A stretch of DNA of 21,734 bases. It comes from Actinomycetota bacterium (lineage in GTDB: Bacteria; Actinomycetota; Acidimicrobiia; Acidimicrobiales; JAFATL01). Positions 1 to 5,811 of the stretch are shown in pieces. Numbering within the stretch: the stretch's first letter is position 1; every line of letters begins with the position of its first letter. The notes beneath the pieces were generated by a model. It saw only the letters and a program-made list of their open reading frames with translations, had not been told where the DNA came from and searched no databases. Where the stretch lies: the NCBI GenBank assembly GCA_019243975.1, contig JAFATL010000075.1, positions 1 through 21,734 on the forward strand, given 5' to 3'. The translations under genes were made by a program, and so were the position numbers.

Positions 1-497
1 ACCGCCGCGATGAGGGCGCGGCGGTCGACCTTTTCCATGGCGGTGAGGGGCAGTGCGTCGACGACACGGATGGCCTCCGGCAGCTTGTAGGCGGCCAGGC
101 GGTCGCGGCCGTAGGTACGGAGGTCGTCGAGCGTCGGAGTCGGCTGATCCTTGCGGACGACGACCACCGCCACGCCGATCTCACCCATGACATCGTCGGG
201 GCGCGGCACGACCGCGACCGATGCGACCGAGGGGTGCTCGGCCAGCACGGTCTCGACCTCCTGCGGGTGCACGTTGTAGCCACCGCGCACGTACATCTCC
301 GTGGCCCGACCCGCGAGGCGCAACCGCCCGGCGTCGTCGAGATATCCGATGTCACCGGTATGAACTGTCACATAGGTTCGCTCCGGGCTTCGCCCTTCGC
401 TCACTCCGGCGGGTACCCCTGAGGGGCCCCGCCCGCCGGCCCCAGTCGACATCGCGATGGCCGCGAGTGCCAGAGCGACCGCCGCGAACCTTCGCAT
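1..497 (-). CDS. Acyl-CoA synthetase (AMP-binding) C-terminal fragment behind a signal-peptide-like leader; 3' end outside window
   Basis: The frame is open from an ATG at 497 to the window edge. From about residue 43 it reads as the C-terminal domain of the ANL adenylating superfamily: TGDIGYLDDAGRLRLAGR (A7/A8 region and hinge), then GGYNVHPQEVE, then AAYKLPEAIRVVDALPLT followed by MEKVDRRAL, which carries the A10 catalytic lysine. Family members are about 500 residues and activate fatty or aromatic acids as acyl-AMP and then acyl-CoA. The large N-terminal ATP-binding domain is absent here. In its place, in frame, are a hydrophobic leader (MRRFAAVALALAAIAMSTGA) and a low-complexity stretch (VSEGRSPER) encoded by a palindromic element. 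A TACGGT hexamer lies 6 nt before the ATG. As it stands the product cannot be a working ligase; it is either a deletion-derived pseudogene or an assembly join. Identification of the C-domain is firm; expression is uncertain. Confidence 0.75.
   Translation of the reverse strand, partial: MRRFAAVALALAAIAMSTGAGGRGPSGVPAGVSEGRSPERTYVTVHTGDIGYLDDAGRLRLAGRATEMYVRGGYNVHPQEVETVLAEHPSVASVAVVPRPDDVMGEIGVAVVVVRKDQPTPTLDDLRTYGRDRLAAYKLPEAIRVVDALPLTAMEKVDRRALIAA
406..439. repeat. Palindromic element at the synthetase breakpoint
   Basis: An 8-bp arm ccggcggg (406-413) is matched exactly by cccgccgg (432-439). Inside it a second stem, cccc (416-419) with gggg (423-426), closes on TGA. The adjoining stretch 378-405 (gttcgctccgggcttcgccc and following) is a simple cgaag/gcgaa-rich sequence of the kind seen in dispersed intergenic repeats. 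The element sits between the signal-peptide codons and the truncated adenylation domain. A REP-like or other small dispersed repeat is the likely nature; copy number cannot be judged from one window. Confidence 0.5.
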
Positions 498-503
498 CGG
501 GCG

Positions 504-509
504 ACCGTA
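504..509 (-). promoter_or_regulatory. Possible -10 element of a leaderless transcript (TACGGT)
   Basis: On the minus strand TACGGT fits TANNNT and is followed by 6 nt and then the ATG at 497. This spacing would place the transcription start at or within one or two bases of the start codon. No Shine-Dalgarno sequence is present. No clear -35 is visible. Confidence 0.35.
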
Positions 510-514
510 GACGC

Positions 515-520
515 CAGACT
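515..520 (+). promoter_or_regulatory. Possible -10 element (CAGACT) of the divergent crotonase gene
   Basis: CAGACT ends 6 nt before the GTG at 527, the spacing expected of a leaderless transcript. A second copy of gccagact lies at 18434-18441, upstream of the other plus-strand regulator start. It departs from TANNNT at the first base, so the call is weak. Confidence 0.25.
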
Positions 521-526
521 CCGGGG

Positions 527-1378
527 GTGGAGTACGAAGAGATTGCCTACGAGGTTGCCGACCGGGTGCTGACGATCACGCTCGACCGACCCGACCGCCT
601 CAACGCCTTCACCATCCGGATGCACGAAGAGCTGATCGATGCCTTCGGGCGAGCCGATGCCGACGACGACGTGCGCGTGGTGGTGGTCACCGGTCGGGGC
701 CGCGGCTTCTGCGCGGGCGCCGACTTGGGCGGCGGCGGGCAACCGTCGGGTGACGGCGACGGCGAACGAGCGGCGTTCGACCGGCCCGACGACCCAGCCA
801 CGTTTCGCGACGAGGGCGGCTTGGTGACGCTGCGCATCTTCCAGTGCAAGAAGCCGGTGATCGCCGCCATCAACGGCCCCGCCGTCGGCGTGGGCATCAC
901 CATGACGCTGCCGATGGACATCCGGCTGGCGTCGGAGTCGGCCAAGATCGGCTTCGTCTTCGCCCGCCGGGGCATCGTCCCCGAGGCCTGCTCCAGCTGG
1001 TTCCTCCCCCGCGTGGTGGGCATCAGCCGGGCCATGGAGTGGGTGGCCACCGGCCGGGTGTTCGGTGCCGACGAAGCATTGGCGGCCGGACTGGTGCGCA
1101 GTGTCCACCCGCCCGACGAGTTGCTGCCGGCCGCCTATGAACTCGCCCACGAGATCGCCGACAACACCTCGGCCATCTCGGTGGCCCTGTCGCGTCAGAT
1201 GCTGTGGCGCATGCTCGGCGCCGACCACCCGATGGACGCGCACCGGGTCGATTCCCGCGGGGTGCTCTTCACCGGGGCCAGCCCCGACGCCCGCGAAGGG
1301 GTGCTCGCCTTCCTGCACAAGCGGCCCGCCGAGTTCCCCGGCAAGGTCAGCACCGACCTGCCCGACATCTTCGGCTGA
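527..1378 (+). CDS. Enoyl-CoA hydratase/isomerase (crotonase) family protein
   Basis: A 283-residue crotonase-fold enzyme acting on acyl-CoA thioesters, probably cytoplasmic. Visible family landmarks are LTITLDRPDRLNAF (15-28), the first oxyanion-hole segment GRGFCAGADLGG (58-69), the second oxyanion-hole segment AAINGPAVGVG (113-123), and GIVPEACSSWFLPR (149-162). Both glutamates of true hydratases appear to be missing: the GGGCE position reads GVGIT and the QPE position reads VFA. Glu153 occupies the place of the single acid in Delta3,Delta2-enoyl-CoA isomerases and related members, so isomerisation or another crotonase reaction is more likely than hydration. The GTG at 527 is chosen because homology starts at MEYEEIAYEV and a -10-like hexamer lies just upstream; the open frame continues further upstream, but that part has no family similarity. 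It is divergent from the truncated synthetase. Confidence 0.85.
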   Translation: MEYEEIAYEVADRVLTITLDRPDRLNAFTIRMHEELIDAFGRADADDDVRVVVVTGRGRGFCAGADLGGGGQPSGDGDGERAAFDRPDDPATFRDEGGLVTLRIFQCKKPVIAAINGPAVGVGITMTLPMDIRLASESAKIGFVFARRGIVPEACSSWFLPRVVGISRAMEWVATGRVFGADEALAAGLVRSVHPPDELLPAAYELAHEIADNTSAISVALSRQMLWRMLGADHPMDAHRVDSRGVLFTGASPDAREGVLAFLHKRPAEFPGKVSTDLPDIFG

Positions 1379-1421
1379 GCGTCAGCTGAGGGCTACTTGG
1401 CGATTTCAGGGGACGGCTGGG

Positions 1422-1427
1422 TAGCTT
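1422..1427 (+). promoter_or_regulatory. Possible -10 element (TAGCTT) of the copper lipoprotein gene
   Basis: TAGCTT matches TANNNT and stands 10 nt before the ATG at 1438, predicting a leader of only a few nucleotides. The nearest purine-rich tract (ggggac, about 1410) is too far away to serve as a ribosome site. Confidence 0.35.
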
Positions 1428-1437
1428 CTTTCGCATC

Positions 1438-1908
1438 ATGACGATTTCGACTCGCCCGTCCGCCGCGCTCCTCGTCCTGGCCGCCGTGGCCGCCCTCGCC
1501 CTGCCCGCGTGCAAGGGCGACGTCGACCAGGTGGCGACCAACGGCATCCCCCCTGCGCATCACGCGCCGGCCAAGAGCACGGCGACCACCAAGCCCGGCA
1601 AGGCCGGCGGCTCGACGAAGCCGAGCGACACCAAGGCCACGACGCCTACGAACGTCAGCGTCCCGGCCGGTGGGATCACCATCGTCAACTTCGCGTACCA
1701 GGACATGGTCGCCAAAGCCCACCAGGTGACCAAGGTCGTCAACAAGGACTCCGCGCCTCACACCTTGACGGCGGACGACCTGTCGTTCGACACCAAGACC
1801 ATCGACGGCAACGCCACCGGCGAGTTCACCGCGCCGGGGCCGGGCACGTACAAGATCCACTGCATCGTGCACCCGTTCATGACGGCCGAGCTGAAGGTGG
1901 TCAGCTGA
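1438..1908 (+). CDS. Amicyanin/plastocyanin-like blue-copper lipoprotein
   Basis: A 156-residue exported cupredoxin. Residues 1-24 are a lipoprotein signal ending in the lipobox LPAC, so Cys25 would be lipidated and the protein anchored on the outer face of the membrane. Residues 30-75 are a Thr/Lys/Pro-rich spacer. The cupredoxin domain follows (about 76-156). Type 1 copper ligands are visible: His108 in SAPHTL, then Cys142, His145 and Met148 in HCIVHPFM. The Cys-x2-His-x2-Met spacing is that of amicyanin rather than of plant plastocyanin (Cys-x2-His-x4-Met). The role is presumably single-electron transfer or copper handling. No redox partner such as an amine dehydrogenase or cytochrome oxidase is in the window. 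It ends 23 bp from the convergent mshC stop. Confidence 0.85.
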   Translation: MTISTRPSAALLVLAAVAALALPACKGDVDQVATNGIPPAHHAPAKSTATTKPGKAGGSTKPSDTKATTPTNVSVPAGGITIVNFAYQDMVAKAHQVTKVVNKDSAPHTLTADDLSFDTKTIDGNATGEFTAPGPGTYKIHCIVHPFMTAELKVVS

Positions 1909-1939
1909 GCCCGATCAGCTGATCGGCGCCGTCAGCTGA
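1901..1939. repeat. Three copies of the palindromic octamer TCAGCTGA at a convergent gene junction
   Basis: TCAGCTGA occurs at 1901-1908, 1915-1922 and 1932-1939. The outer copies contain the stop codons of the lipoprotein gene (plus) and of mshC (minus). A further copy lies at 1382-1389, just after the crotonase stop, and one at 3075-3082 near the end of npdG. Each copy is self-complementary, so the junction RNA can fold from either strand. Confidence 0.6.
1911..1926. terminator. 16-bp perfect palindrome between convergent genes, probable bidirectional transcription stop
   Basis: ccgatcagctgatcgg is an exact palindrome lying between the stop codons at 1908 and 1932. Flanking TCAGCTGA copies could extend the fold. 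There is no T-run on either side, so intrinsic termination of the classical kind is not assured; a protein-binding site is the alternative. Confidence 0.4.
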
Positions 1940-3047
1940 GGTCGACGCCGAGGAGGGCGGCGGCTTCGGACACGCCCTGACCGGCAGCGGCCGCCTCGTC
2001 GATGGCCGCCAGCGCCGCCGGCGTGGCCAGGTCGTCGTCGAGGGCCTCGCGCACGCCGGTGAGCCCGCCGTCGCCACGGCCCGCGCTGCGCCACCGGTCG
2101 AGCCGGTCCGCCGCGTCGGGCAGCAGCGAGTCGTGCCACTCCCACTCCTCGCGGTAGTGGTGCGCAAGCAGGCCGACGCGCACGGCTGTGGGCTCCCACT
2201 CCTTGAGCAGGTCGCTGACGAACACCAGGTTGCCGAGCGACTTCGACATCTTCTCGCCGCCGAGGCGCACCATCCCCTGGTGCATCCAGTGACGGACGAA
2301 CGTCTCCCCCGTCGCTGCCTCCGACTGCGCGGCTTCGCACTCGTGGTGCGGGAACACGAGATCCCGGCCGCCCCCGTGCAGGTCGATGGTGGTACCGAGC
2401 TCGCGGAGGGCAAGGGCGGAGCACTCGATGTGCCATCCGGGGCGGCCCGGGCCCCACAACGAGTCCCACGCCGGCTCGTCGGGCAGCGACGGCTGCCACA
2501 GCACGAAGTCGAGCGGGTCGCGCTTGTGGGGATCGTCGGGGCGGCCACCCCGTTCGGCCGCCAGCTGGAGCATGGTGTCGCGCGGCAGGTGGCTGATCTG
2601 GCCGAAGCGATCGAAGCTGTCGACGTTGAAGTACACGCCGCCGCCGGCCTGGTAGGCGTGGCCCGACTCGAGCACCATGCCGATGAAGCCGAGGATGTCG
2701 GGAATGGCCGAGGTGGCGCGGGGTTCACTGAACGGCTGGATGATGCCGAGCGCCTTGAGGTTGTCGTCGATGCGCGCCATCTCCTCGGCGGCCAGGTCGA
2801 GGTAGTTCACGCCGAGCTGGCGCGCCTTCTCGAGGATGCTGTCGTCGAGGTCGGTGACGTTGCGCACGCACTGCGTGGTGTGACCGAGGTCGCGCAGGCG
2901 GCGCTGCAGGATGTCGTAGGTGAGCACCATCGCCGCGAAGCCGACGTGGGCGGCGTCGTACGGCGTGATGCCGCACGTGTACATGGTGACGACAGGGCCG
3001 GGGCTGAAGTCGACGACTTCCTGCTTGGCCGTGTCGTACAGGCGCAT
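1932..3047 (-). CDS. mshC: MshC-type L-cysteine:1D-myo-inosityl-2-amino-2-deoxy-alpha-D-glucopyranoside ligase (mycothiol biosynthesis)
   Basis: A 371-residue class I tRNA-synthetase-fold ligase. MshC uses ATP to join cysteine to GlcN-Ins, the penultimate cytoplasmic step to mycothiol. Visible motifs are RLYDTA (2-7), MYTCGITPYD (22-31) with zinc ligand Cys25, NVTDLDDSILEKA (63-75), WHIECSAL with Cys209, HGGGRDLVFPHHE (224-236) with the third zinc ligand, and GEKMSKSLGNLVFVSDL with KMSKS at 266-270. The ITPYD and DLDDS motifs, where cysteinyl-tRNA synthetase has PTVYD and DIDDK, favour MshC, as does the lack of a C-terminal anticodon-binding domain. The start lacks about 25 residues present in many MshC proteins. 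The HIGH motif reads HVGF (34-37), losing its last histidine. The gene follows npdG by 7 nt and is likely cotranscribed with it. A divergent CysRS paralogue is the alternative. Confidence 0.8.
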   Translation of the reverse strand: MRLYDTAKQEVVDFSPGPVVTMYTCGITPYDAAHVGFAAMVLTYDILQRRLRDLGHTTQCVRNVTDLDDSILEKARQLGVNYLDLAAEEMARIDDNLKALGIIQPFSEPRATSAIPDILGFIGMVLESGHAYQAGGGVYFNVDSFDRFGQISHLPRDTMLQLAAERGGRPDDPHKRDPLDFVLWQPSLPDEPAWDSLWGPGRPGWHIECSALALRELGTTIDLHGGGRDLVFPHHECEAAQSEAATGETFVRHWMHQGMVRLGGEKMSKSLGNLVFVSDLLKEWEPTAVRVGLLAHHYREEWEWHDSLLPDAADRLDRWRSAGRGDGGLTGVREALDDDLATPAALAAIDEAAAAGQGVSEAAALLGVDLS

Positions 3048-3054
3048 GAACTGG

Positions 3055-3714
3055 TTAGGCGGTCTCGATGCGCGTCAGCTGAATGGCTGCCCGCGTCTTG
3101 TACCGCACGTTCAGCTGCAACAACACGGCCGCGAACGCCTCGATGGGCGCGGCGTTGGACAGCCGCCCGGAGTCGAGCGGGCGCAGGCCCGGCACCATGC
3201 GCACCAGGTCGGACGTGACCTCGGTGGCGCGAGGGTGGTCGGAGCAGATGAGGACGTCGCTCTCCAGGGTGTGGGCGATGTCGCCGAGCTCCTTGGCCGG
3301 CAAGTGGTGGAAGGCGGCGGCCACGCATGCCCCAGGGACGATCGCCTGCACGCTGGCGGCCACGGATCCGCGAGGCGGCACCAACGGTTGGAACTCGTCG
3401 CCCACCTTGGCCAGGGCGTTGGCCATCGAGATCACGACCTTGTCGTTCAGGTGGTTGGCCACCGACGCACACGTCGACGCCGCGCTGTCCCACGGCGTGG
3501 CCACCACCACGACGTCGGCCATGGCCGCGTCGTCGTTGTCGCCGGGCCGCAAGGTGAGAGCGCGGTCCGACCACTTGCTGGTCAGGGCGTCGCACGTCTC
3601 CTTGGCCCGTTCCGCCGACCGTGATCCGATCGTGACTTCGAGTCCGACCGACGCCAGCCGCACGGCCAGGCCACTACCGGCCGGCCCCGTCCCTCCGAGC
3701 ACCCCTACATGCAT
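3055..3714 (-). CDS. npdG: NADPH-dependent F420 reductase
   Basis: This small Rossmann protein (219 residues from the ATG) matches F420H2:NADP+ oxidoreductases, which pass hydride between NADP(H) and deazaflavin F420 in the cytoplasm. Evidence: the N-terminal dinucleotide fold GVLGGTGPAGSGLAVRLA, the NADP-phosphate-binding IGSRS after the second strand, DVVVVATPWD, the AAFHHLPAKEL region, the DVLICSDHP motif, and a C-terminal LLQLNVRYK. The ATG at 3714 is preferred over the in-frame GTG at 3723, because TAGGGT (3722-3727) lies 7 nt before it and serves either as a leaderless -10 or as an AGGGTG ribosome site; the GTG would lie inside that signal. It is followed by mshC after 7 nt, so two actinobacterial redox cofactors are served by one transcript. 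Confidence 0.85.
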   Translation of the reverse strand: MHVGVLGGTGPAGSGLAVRLASVGLEVTIGSRSAERAKETCDALTSKWSDRALTLRPGDNDDAAMADVVVVATPWDSAASTCASVANHLNDKVVISMANALAKVGDEFQPLVPPRGSVAASVQAIVPGACVAAAFHHLPAKELGDIAHTLESDVLICSDHPRATEVTSDLVRMVPGLRPLDSGRLSNAAPIEAFAAVLLQLNVRYKTRAAIQLTRIETA

Positions 3715-3721
3715 TTGTTTC

Positions 3722-3727
3722 ACCCTA
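3722..3727 (-). promoter_or_regulatory. -10 element or ribosome site (TAGGGT) deciding the npdG start
   Basis: The minus strand reads CTAGGGTGAAACAAATG. TAGGGT fits TANNNT 7 nt from the ATG; the overlapping AGGGTG could equally be a Shine-Dalgarno sequence. Both readings support the ATG at 3714. Confidence 0.45.
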
Positions 3728-3737
3728 GTGGGACTGG

Positions 3738-4454
3738 TCAGGAATTAGCAGCGAGGTCGCGGACGACCGCCTCACCCAGGCTGCGGGTGGCGCGCCGGTT
3801 GACCTCGGCACCGGCGACGGCACCGATCAGCATCGGTGCCAGCGACGAGAGGTTGCGACCCGCCCGCTGGAGCAGTCGCCGGCGCACGATGCGGACGAGC
3901 TCGTTGCGCGTGCCCCGGCCCAGCACGTCGGACACGGCACCGGGACGGGTGAGCAGATCGGGCGTGACGCCGCGCCGCTCGGCCCACGCCCGCACGATGG
4001 CGGTCGCCCGCTCGGTCGTGCTGCCGGGAACGGGCCGCCCGTACACCTCGTGCAGCTCGGCGACCAGCTTCATCTCAACTGCCGCTACCGCCAGCGTCTC
4101 GACCATGAGCTCCAGCGGGAGGGCCACCCACGTGGGTGGTGCCAGCTCTTCCGCGCTCATCAGGGCGCCGGCGGCTGCGCCGACACCGGCCGACGCGCGG
4201 CTGGCGTTGCGGATCAGCTCGCCGGCGAGAGCCGCGCCCGACAGGCCGCCGTGGTGGCGCTGCAACGTGGCGAGGTCGCGCACGGGGATCCGCGGCGCGT
4301 TGTCGACGACGACCTCCGCCAGCCATCGCCCGCTCGCCACGGCCCGGGTTCCGGCCACCTTGGCCGACCCGGCGAGCGCCTTGGTGAGCCGCCCCAGCCG
4401 GGCCGCGTCGACGTCGCCGCTCGCCACCCGGCCGAGGTCGTCGTCGAAGTCCAC
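3738..4454 (-). CDS. EcsC-like family protein of unknown function
   Basis: A 238-residue protein without signal peptide. It has alternating helical Ala/Gly/Leu segments, a central stretch LELMVETLAVAAVEMKLVAE followed by LHEVYGRPVPG, and a C-terminal LIGAVAGAEVNRRATRSLG. The late glycine-rich helix followed by Asn-Arg and Thr-x-x-Leu-Gly, and the helix ending in yG, resemble the EcsC family, whose molecular function is poorly defined. The hydrophobic helices suggest membrane association rather than a clear transmembrane protein. It starts with GTG (4454), 6 nt after the DUF6285 gene, and is probably the last gene of that transcript. The family assignment is tentative. Confidence 0.55.
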   Translation of the reverse strand: MDFDDDLGRVASGDVDAARLGRLTKALAGSAKVAGTRAVASGRWLAEVVVDNAPRIPVRDLATLQRHHGGLSGAALAGELIRNASRASAGVGAAAGALMSAEELAPPTWVALPLELMVETLAVAAVEMKLVAELHEVYGRPVPGSTTERATAIVRAWAERRGVTPDLLTRPGAVSDVLGRGTRNELVRIVRRRLLQRAGRNLSSLAPMLIGAVAGAEVNRRATRSLGEAVVRDLAANS

Positions 4455-4460
4455 GAACGC

Positions 4461-4805
4461 TTAGCTACCCATGTACTTGGGATTGGCCACCCGCAGCTTG
4501 GCCTCGACCGTCTCCAGCACGAATGCTCGGACCTCGTCGAGGCGGTCGTCGAGCGAGCCGTCCCGGATGGCGGCGGCCAACGCAGTCTCGTCCGTCACGC
4601 CCAGGCGGGCGAGACCCTCCGCGTGAGCTGCGGCTTGCGCCGGTCCGTCCGTCAGCTCGCGCTCGACCATCCCCAACACGTTGATGGCGACGCGTGTGTG
4701 GAACTGCACGCGTCCTTCCGTCGCTGTCATCACGTCGCGCTCGAGGAACTCGCGTACGGCCTCCACCAACTGCGCCGCGCTCGGCATGTCGTGGGGCTGC
4801 GTCAT
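4461..4805 (-). CDS. DUF6285 domain protein
   Basis: A 114-residue cytoplasmic helical protein. The pattern AAQLVEAVREFLERDV (10-25), then GRVQFHTRVAINVLGMVEREL (31-51), then a C-terminal KLRVANPKY (103-111) fits DUF6285, small proteins usually encoded next to an APH-fold kinase and an acyl-CoA dehydrogenase. Function is unknown; the association suggests a partner of the kinase. The start is fixed by the ATGA overlap with the stop of the upstream kinase (4802-4805). The open frame extends further upstream, but only as an off-frame reading of the kinase gene. Confidence 0.75.
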   Translation of the reverse strand: MTQPHDMPSAAQLVEAVREFLERDVMTATEGRVQFHTRVAINVLGMVERELTDGPAQAAAHAEGLARLGVTDETALAAAIRDGSLDDRLDEVRAFVLETVEAKLRVANPKYMGS

Positions 4806-5800
4806 GACGACGCGGGAAGGGTCATGCCGGAGGCATGCGGCAACATGTTGAGGAGGTCCCACTCCTGCTCGCACACGCGCCGGCCGATGGCGGCCAGCTC
4901 GACCGAGCGCACTGCGCCGGACGTGTGGGTGAACGCCTGCATGATGCACATGATCCCCCACTTGAGCGTGCCCAACGTCTCCCACCACAGCAGCGCGTCG
5001 CGGTCGACGGGTCCGCCCCCGGCGGCCTCGTACGCGTCGATCAATTCGTCGTAGTCGCCGAATCCGCCGACCGGCTTGGGCGCGCCGAACCGCCAGGCGC
5101 GCACGCACAGCCACCCAAGGTCCTCCATCGGGTCGCCGAGATGGGCCAGCTCCCAATCGAGCACGGCCCGCAGGCCCTCGGGACCGATCATGAGGTTGCC
5201 GTGGCGGAAGTCGCCGTGCACCACGACGTCCTTCGACAATGTGGGGCGGTTGGCCTCGAGCCACCGGAACGCCAGCTCGAAGGTCGGGTGCGGCTCATGC
5301 ACGCTGTCGAGCACCGCCCGGTATTGGGCGACCTGGTCTTCGCCCACCAGCTCGGGCACCTCGTCGACGGGGATGCGGTGCAGCGCCGCCAGGACGGTGC
5401 CGCACTGGGCGGCCAGCTTGGGGCGCGCCTCGGCGAACTGGTCGTCGCGCAGGATGCGGCGTGGGATGGTCTCGCCGTCGACGTGCGTCATCACCAGGAA
5501 GGCGGCGCCCAGCACGGCCGGGTCGTCGCTGGTCGCCACGATCTCGGGGACGGGCACACCGCTCTTGGCTGCCGCCGCCAGCAGCTGCGCCTCCATCGTC
5601 ATGCCCGGACGGTTGGCCAGGCGCGTGGCGCCCGGCGGGTCGCGCCGCAGGATGAGCTTGCGCTTCGTGCCGTCGTCGCCGACTGCCTCGAACGACCACG
5701 TCTCGCGCGACGCCCCACCGGACAGGCGGCGCAGACCATCGATAGAAGCCGCGCCCACCACCGCTGCCAGTTGCGCGGCCAGTTCGTCGTTGCGACCCAC
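4802..5800 (-). CDS. APH-fold phosphotransferase of the acyl-CoA-dehydrogenase-associated (ACAD10/11-like) type
   Basis: A 332-residue kinase-fold protein. Motifs seen: LSGGASRETWSFEA (26-39, glycine-rich loop), KLILRRDPPG (48-57), the catalytic loop VVHGDFRHGNLMI (193-205) with Asp197 and Asn202, and VLDWELAHLGDP (213-224) with metal-binding Asp215. The family is annotated as aminoglycoside phosphotransferase, but members with the LRR-PPG and DWE-A-LGDP-DLGW signatures belong to a group fused or linked to acyl-CoA dehydrogenases. In the eukaryotic ACAD10/11 members this domain phosphorylates 4-hydroxyacyl-CoA. A metabolic hydroxyacyl kinase is therefore more likely than an antibiotic-resistance enzyme. 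The GTG start lies 11 nt after the M23 peptidase stop. It overlaps the DUF6285 gene by 4 nt, so the two are translationally coupled. Confidence 0.8.
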   Translation of the reverse strand: MGRNDELAAQLAAVVGAASIDGLRRLSGGASRETWSFEAVGDDGTKRKLILRRDPPGATRLANRPGMTMEAQLLAAAAKSGVPVPEIVATSDDPAVLGAAFLVMTHVDGETIPRRILRDDQFAEARPKLAAQCGTVLAALHRIPVDEVPELVGEDQVAQYRAVLDSVHEPHPTFELAFRWLEANRPTLSKDVVVHGDFRHGNLMIGPEGLRAVLDWELAHLGDPMEDLGWLCVRAWRFGAPKPVGGFGDYDELIDAYEAAGGGPVDRDALLWWETLGTLKWGIMCIMQAFTHTSGAVRSVELAAIGRRVCEQEWDLLNMLPHASGMTLPASS

Positions 5801-5811
5801 GGCGGTGTTGC

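Noticed and set aside
401..1318. Long open frame antisense to the first crotonase, about 305 codons
   Set aside because: Its translation is His/Gly/Val/Arg-rich with no family motif, and it mirrors a gene with clear active-site motifs. Long antisense frames are expected in GC-rich coding DNA.
1932..3047. Cysteinyl-tRNA synthetase (cysS) as the identity of this gene
   Set aside because: CGITPYD and TDLDDS replace the CysRS motifs CGPTVYD and TDIDDK, and the C-terminal tRNA-binding domain is missing. MshC fits better, though it was not confirmed by a search.
4802..5800. Aminoglycoside resistance phosphotransferase
   Set aside because: The fold is APH, but the LRRDPPG and DWELAHLGDP signatures and the coupled DUF6285 gene place it with acyl-CoA-associated kinases.
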